A stretch of DNA of 64,000 bases from a virus, in IMG/VR virus record IMGVR_UViG_3300031963_000006, positions 62,001 through 126,000 of that record; one strand, 5' to 3'. The translations under genes and the position numbers were made by a program. Shown one piece after another: positions 61,701 to 64,000 of this stretch. Within the stretch, counting starts at the first letter, position 1, and every line of letters begins with the position of its first letter. The notes beneath the pieces were generated by a model that was not told where the DNA came from, did not search any database, and was given only the letters and a program-made list of their open reading frames with translations.

Positions 61701-64000
61701 TTCGGGTAATCCGACTAGATGGGATTGTCAGAAAGATGCTCAAGAAATTGGTATAGTGTTTTTAGTTAGAGGAGTTGACCCTTATAGTAGTAGACAAACA
61801 TGTTCATATGATTTAAGTTTATTATTCGGTCACACTAGTTGGCTAACACCTGGATTAACTATTGAAGGACAGTTCAAATTGAACATTCCAATTCAAGGGA
61901 ATATAAGAAATGTTAGACACGGTACTTCATCTATAACAAACAACACATCGATTGACACATACTCAGGGATACATCTTTTTTATCCATCATATAGTTTTTC
62001 TGTTGATAGTACCATGTACCAACAATATACCACTACGGCAACTTCTTATTACATTCGTGGAGATATTGGAGATACCACTGGAATTGGTACAGTTGCGGCA
62101 GGTGCGTTTATAAGTGGGTTAAGAGTGAGTGATAATAACTGGTTTACAAGACAATTTTGGGAAAGATGGACAGGAGGATATTTCTACAACCCTGAAGTTG
62201 AAGGTTCTTTTTTACTTGGATGTAAGTCAGCATATCCCGACGGTGATAATGACCCAAATGATTTTGATAGTTTTAATCAACCTACTAATACTAGAAACAG
62301 AGGTTATTTTAAAGATGAAGTTGTTGAAGGTGCGGGGGTTATGTATTTAGATGCTAGTGAATATCAACCTGCGCATGTTGGAAATAATACCATATGTCTG
62401 GCCGGAAATGTTACGTCAGGGTATCTTTCTTATTCTTATCGTTCATACAATTCATCAGTTCCTACGTATTCAATTAACATAAACATGAACAATTCACAAA
62501 GAATTGTCATGAGGAGTGATAGGTTACCAACAAGCAGTTCTGAACAAATAAATGGTAGTTTTTCTTACGCATTACACGCCAATCAAAATTTCACATTATT
62601 TGAAGTTAATGATGATGGATATGTGCAGTCTTCAGGTATTGGAAGTGGAGAAGGGGGTCCAAGTGAAGTGGATGTTAGTGGTAATCCTACTTTATCAGGT
62701 GCTGGAGATACTTTTAGCTGTGATGGTATAATACCATTAGAATGTTATCAGTATGATGAAAATACTGGTATGGTAACAGTCGCTCCGGCTGGAGACGATT
62801 GTTATTATAATAATGACCAACCCGGAAAACAAAAAATTGTAGTAAATGGATGTTACGTGTTGGTTACAACACCAATGTTAAGTATTCCATTGGATTCAAA
62901 ATTAATTTTTGAATGGGCGGCTAGAGTTAGACTAGGATTTGCCGCTTGTAGAAATATTTTTGGTCTTATTTTTACTAATTATTGGGTTAATGGTACTTTA
63001 TTTATGTTCCCTTTCGGTAATAGAATACAATATACATCACCGCCTTCTAATTCACCATATCCTTGTATTTGTCCTGATGTTGCATTTGTAGACCATATAA
63101 CCAACAATGTTTATTATAGGTCGGCTCCGTATAGGTACAATGTACCACCACTTAGTACCGGGTTTATAGGTAAAGATAGTCCTATTAATAATGGCGAAGG
63201 TGGTCCCGGAAGTGGTACATTTAAAAACAAACCTAATTATAAGAATTTATTATTTCCGACGACAGTAATGGATTTAGGACCAAGAACATTATATACTACA
63301 GAATTAGTTTTAGACGACAGTTATTTAGGATATGTCATGGATAGATTATCAACAACCTCTTACCAAGACACCTCTGACCTTTTGAATCAATTTATAATGT
63401 CTCGATTATTATCGCAGTCTTTGATTGGTGAAATTATATCTTCTTTAGGTGGGCCAGCGACCGATATTGTGAGAAGACTGTTCTCAAGAGGTTATAATAA
63501 GGTAGACGGAGACTACGCTCAAATGGTCGCAATAAATTCACAAATAGGTGTTTTTCCATACGATACTGATGAATATTTAACACCTGAACCTACAGAGGTA
63601 CCAGCGGCACCACAAGGATATGTTTATACAAATCCAAGTAGTTCTAAGTATAATGTTTTTGGAGTTTTTTATAAACAGAATTTTGAACTAAGAGATTGGT
63701 TGTCACCACACAGACTCTTGACAACCCCTGATGGATTAACGGCCAATCCATGTGTTTTTGAGGATTACCCAATTTTTACACAAACAGTACCTTTTTATCA
63801 GTGGTATACTATAGAAAATAGAGGTAGAGACGAAACTCCTAACCCTGACAGTATTTTTGGTGACCAAAGGAATGATTGGTGGACCCCCCAAATTATTGAC
63901 GGTCCCGATACTTTTTTCACATCATATTATCAAGGGATGGATAGATTAAATTCAGGTTTCATGCAACCCGCGGACGGCTCAATTTATTCATTCCACGGAG
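58705..64000 (+). CDS. Giant baseplate-region protein (gp7 position), 3' end outside window
   Basis: The frame opened by ATG at 58705 stays open to the window end, giving at least 1765 residues. After a helical start (MSNSYRIRTQVGVDKAVNVL), residues about 50-175 look like a carboxypeptidase-regulatory or prealbumin-like sandwich (DYGVVVGRVSANNGFGIPNA, KFTAKTNDSGDFMIFGVPIG). Residues about 532-605 are strongly hydrophobic (IYLLFSILMTLMVPVMFVLM, LIFCILAFILGALKVVICGI), enough for two or three membrane spans. A Cys-rich stretch (FVYPDCNFCECAPLT) follows, then long beta-rich regions. The position directly after gp6 is that of T4 gp7 (1032 residues), but I see no close sequence match. Confidence 0.6.
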   Translation, partial: MSNSYRIRTQVGVDKAVNVLLEQDFESLEILSLKILQSQIYNRQCSDYGVVVGRVSANNGFGIPNAKVSIFIPLSLEDESNPTISELYPYKTLNDLNEDGYRYNLLPYEVSHGGHTPTGTFPSREDVLINQSLIEVFDKYYKFTAKTNDSGDFMIFGVPIGSQTVHMDVDLSDIGEFSLSPQDLVRLNLATEGQLNGTKFKSSTNLGELPQIKQANRTIEVVPLWGQPEICYLGITRIDFDLSQEFGIKIEPAAIFMGSILSNTDENIIKRNCKANKKIGNLCSMVTGPGRIISIRQTIELDNLGRPLLEEFDLENGGNCIDEEGTWLIDLPMNLDYIYTSESGERLISTNKSIGIPTRARYRFKISWQQPPTITGKILRASYLVPNIKEWGWTGTSYQDPLLVNYEDTGNTTGVIEILGDIFGVCRAPEDSFLNQETYKMAAASYAFSVDWEEYGAGPDKNQMILEAITCQDRFFEFRHSKVYTVSSLITEFRASSNNDYRYLAIKDILNSECESTTNTFPANDGQKNNDIIYLLFSILMTLMVPVMFVLMLLSHFVTLIFCILAFILGALKVVICGIADFLNLLGDIPLLGLPFRLAAIPFEFLCNPIEDAYDKMKEECGTSGLQLPVFVYPDCNFCECAPLTAEKVPADLGDLGYPGLNEALQAAGGTSLLQDFHSPSKWECSRVPQLWYDTSGSGLPEIETTPIAGEDISNNIGALQTGGPALSGVKVHAPIQQDIIVDDIETDAGGRGNVDAWKMFTTSIPFFERINLLNTKAKYFIPTVTNPGGGRNRIRVKFASDNASNTGFHEDNVLILFVKPSQLGNFESGKIFSPVEKDFSQDLNLTNPSLTEETQFGNFATTGTTLGTPVLDSNGNITHFERDIDVYYANASGAGNTGPINYTITASTGDLGTNENFYKFPSDIEYFQVITGLTVADYLPLSNPGSTSETIRGRVLGSYMDIVHDLWDDAPAPLGDINNSTQLYYDPDTTGPIPMGEASGNPTRWDCQKDAQEIGIVFLVRGVDPYSSRQTCSYDLSLLFGHTSWLTPGLTIEGQFKLNIPIQGNIRNVRHGTSSITNNTSIDTYSGIHLFYPSYSFSVDSTMYQQYTTTATSYYIRGDIGDTTGIGTVAAGAFISGLRVSDNNWFTRQFWERWTGGYFYNPEVEGSFLLGCKSAYPDGDNDPNDFDSFNQPTNTRNRGYFKDEVVEGAGVMYLDASEYQPAHVGNNTICLAGNVTSGYLSYSYRSYNSSVPTYSININMNNSQRIVMRSDRLPTSSSEQINGSFSYALHANQNFTLFEVNDDGYVQSSGIGSGEGGPSEVDVSGNPTLSGAGDTFSCDGIIPLECYQYDENTGMVTVAPAGDDCYYNNDQPGKQKIVVNGCYVLVTTPMLSIPLDSKLIFEWAARVRLGFAACRNIFGLIFTNYWVNGTLFMFPFGNRIQYTSPPSNSPYPCICPDVAFVDHITNNVYYRSAPYRYNVPPLSTGFIGKDSPINNGEGGPGSGTFKNKPNYKNLLFPTTVMDLGPRTLYTTELVLDDSYLGYVMDRLSTTSYQDTSDLLNQFIMSRLLSQSLIGEIISSLGGPATDIVRRLFSRGYNKVDGDYAQMVAINSQIGVFPYDTDEYLTPEPTEVPAAPQGYVYTNPSSSKYNVFGVFYKQNFELRDWLSPHRLLTTPDGLTANPCVFEDYPIFTQTVPFYQWYTIENRGRDETPNPDSIFGDQRNDWWTPQIIDGPDTFFTSYYQGMDRLNSGFMQPADGSIYSFHG

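Noticed and set aside
1-64000. tRNA genes, CRISPR arrays, insertion sequences or an attachment site
   Set aside because: No cloverleaf-like sequence, regularly spaced repeats, transposase or flanking direct repeats were seen. Gaps between genes are too short to hold an array.

Overview
The window is a stretch of a large, AT-rich, tailed-phage genome with a contractile tail of the T4 type, most probably a distant ('far') T4 relative. Core T4 functions can be read directly from the sequence: sheath (gp18), tube (gp19), baseplate wedge proteins (gp6, gp25, gp53-like), a hub or chaperone protein (gp26 family), neck-like proteins, family B DNA polymerase (gp43), single-strand DNA-binding protein (gp32), UvsX recombinase, the FEN-type 5' nuclease, the DnaB-like helicase (gp41), and class Ia ribonucleotide reductase (NrdA and NrdB). 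Several points suggest a Bacteroidota host. Start codons mostly lack a Shine-Dalgarno sequence and sit behind A/T-rich leaders. One fibre-like protein ends in a domain of the 'VTERGVVW...' type that is common in Bacteroidota surface proteins. Another carries a proprotein-convertase P-domain between Pro/Thr linkers. The host is an inference.

Layout. 1-871: the end of a tail-fibre-like gene and a small unknown gene. 945-9277: a cassette of six sugar-modifying genes, with GlcNAc-transferase, GT-B, HtrL/YibB-like, GT-A and methyltransferase domains, including two long fusions built from shuffled domains. 9274-9997 (minus): an HNH nuclease and an overlapping ribbon-helix-helix gene. 10113-16673: two large adhesin or fibre-like proteins, a small unknown and a papain-like peptidase. 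16755-19562: DNA polymerase. 19539-23573 (minus): SNF2 helicase, Mn-type superoxide dismutase, a gp13-like neck protein and an unknown. 23646-31798: neck and tail-terminator candidates, sheath, HAD phosphatase-like protein, tube, and the gp26-family protein followed by a likely frameshift extension. 31828-46206: tape measure and very large baseplate or hub proteins. 46235-47119: two unknowns. 47205-55644: the replication and nucleotide block. 55692-64000: an unknown, gp25, gp6 and a giant gene in the gp7 position that runs off the window.

Regulation. Nineteen copies of a TATTTAT core lie in the short intergenic gaps, pointing toward the next start codon, mostly before structural genes. By contrast, gp32 and the DNA polymerase have sigma70-like TTGACA/TATTAT and TTGATT/TATAAT pairs with 17-base spacers. 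This fits separate early and late expression classes. Strong intrinsic terminators follow the sheath, the tube, the Pro-rich protein, gp32 and nrdA. I saw no tRNA, CRISPR array or insertion sequence. No gap longer than 300 bases lacks a gene.
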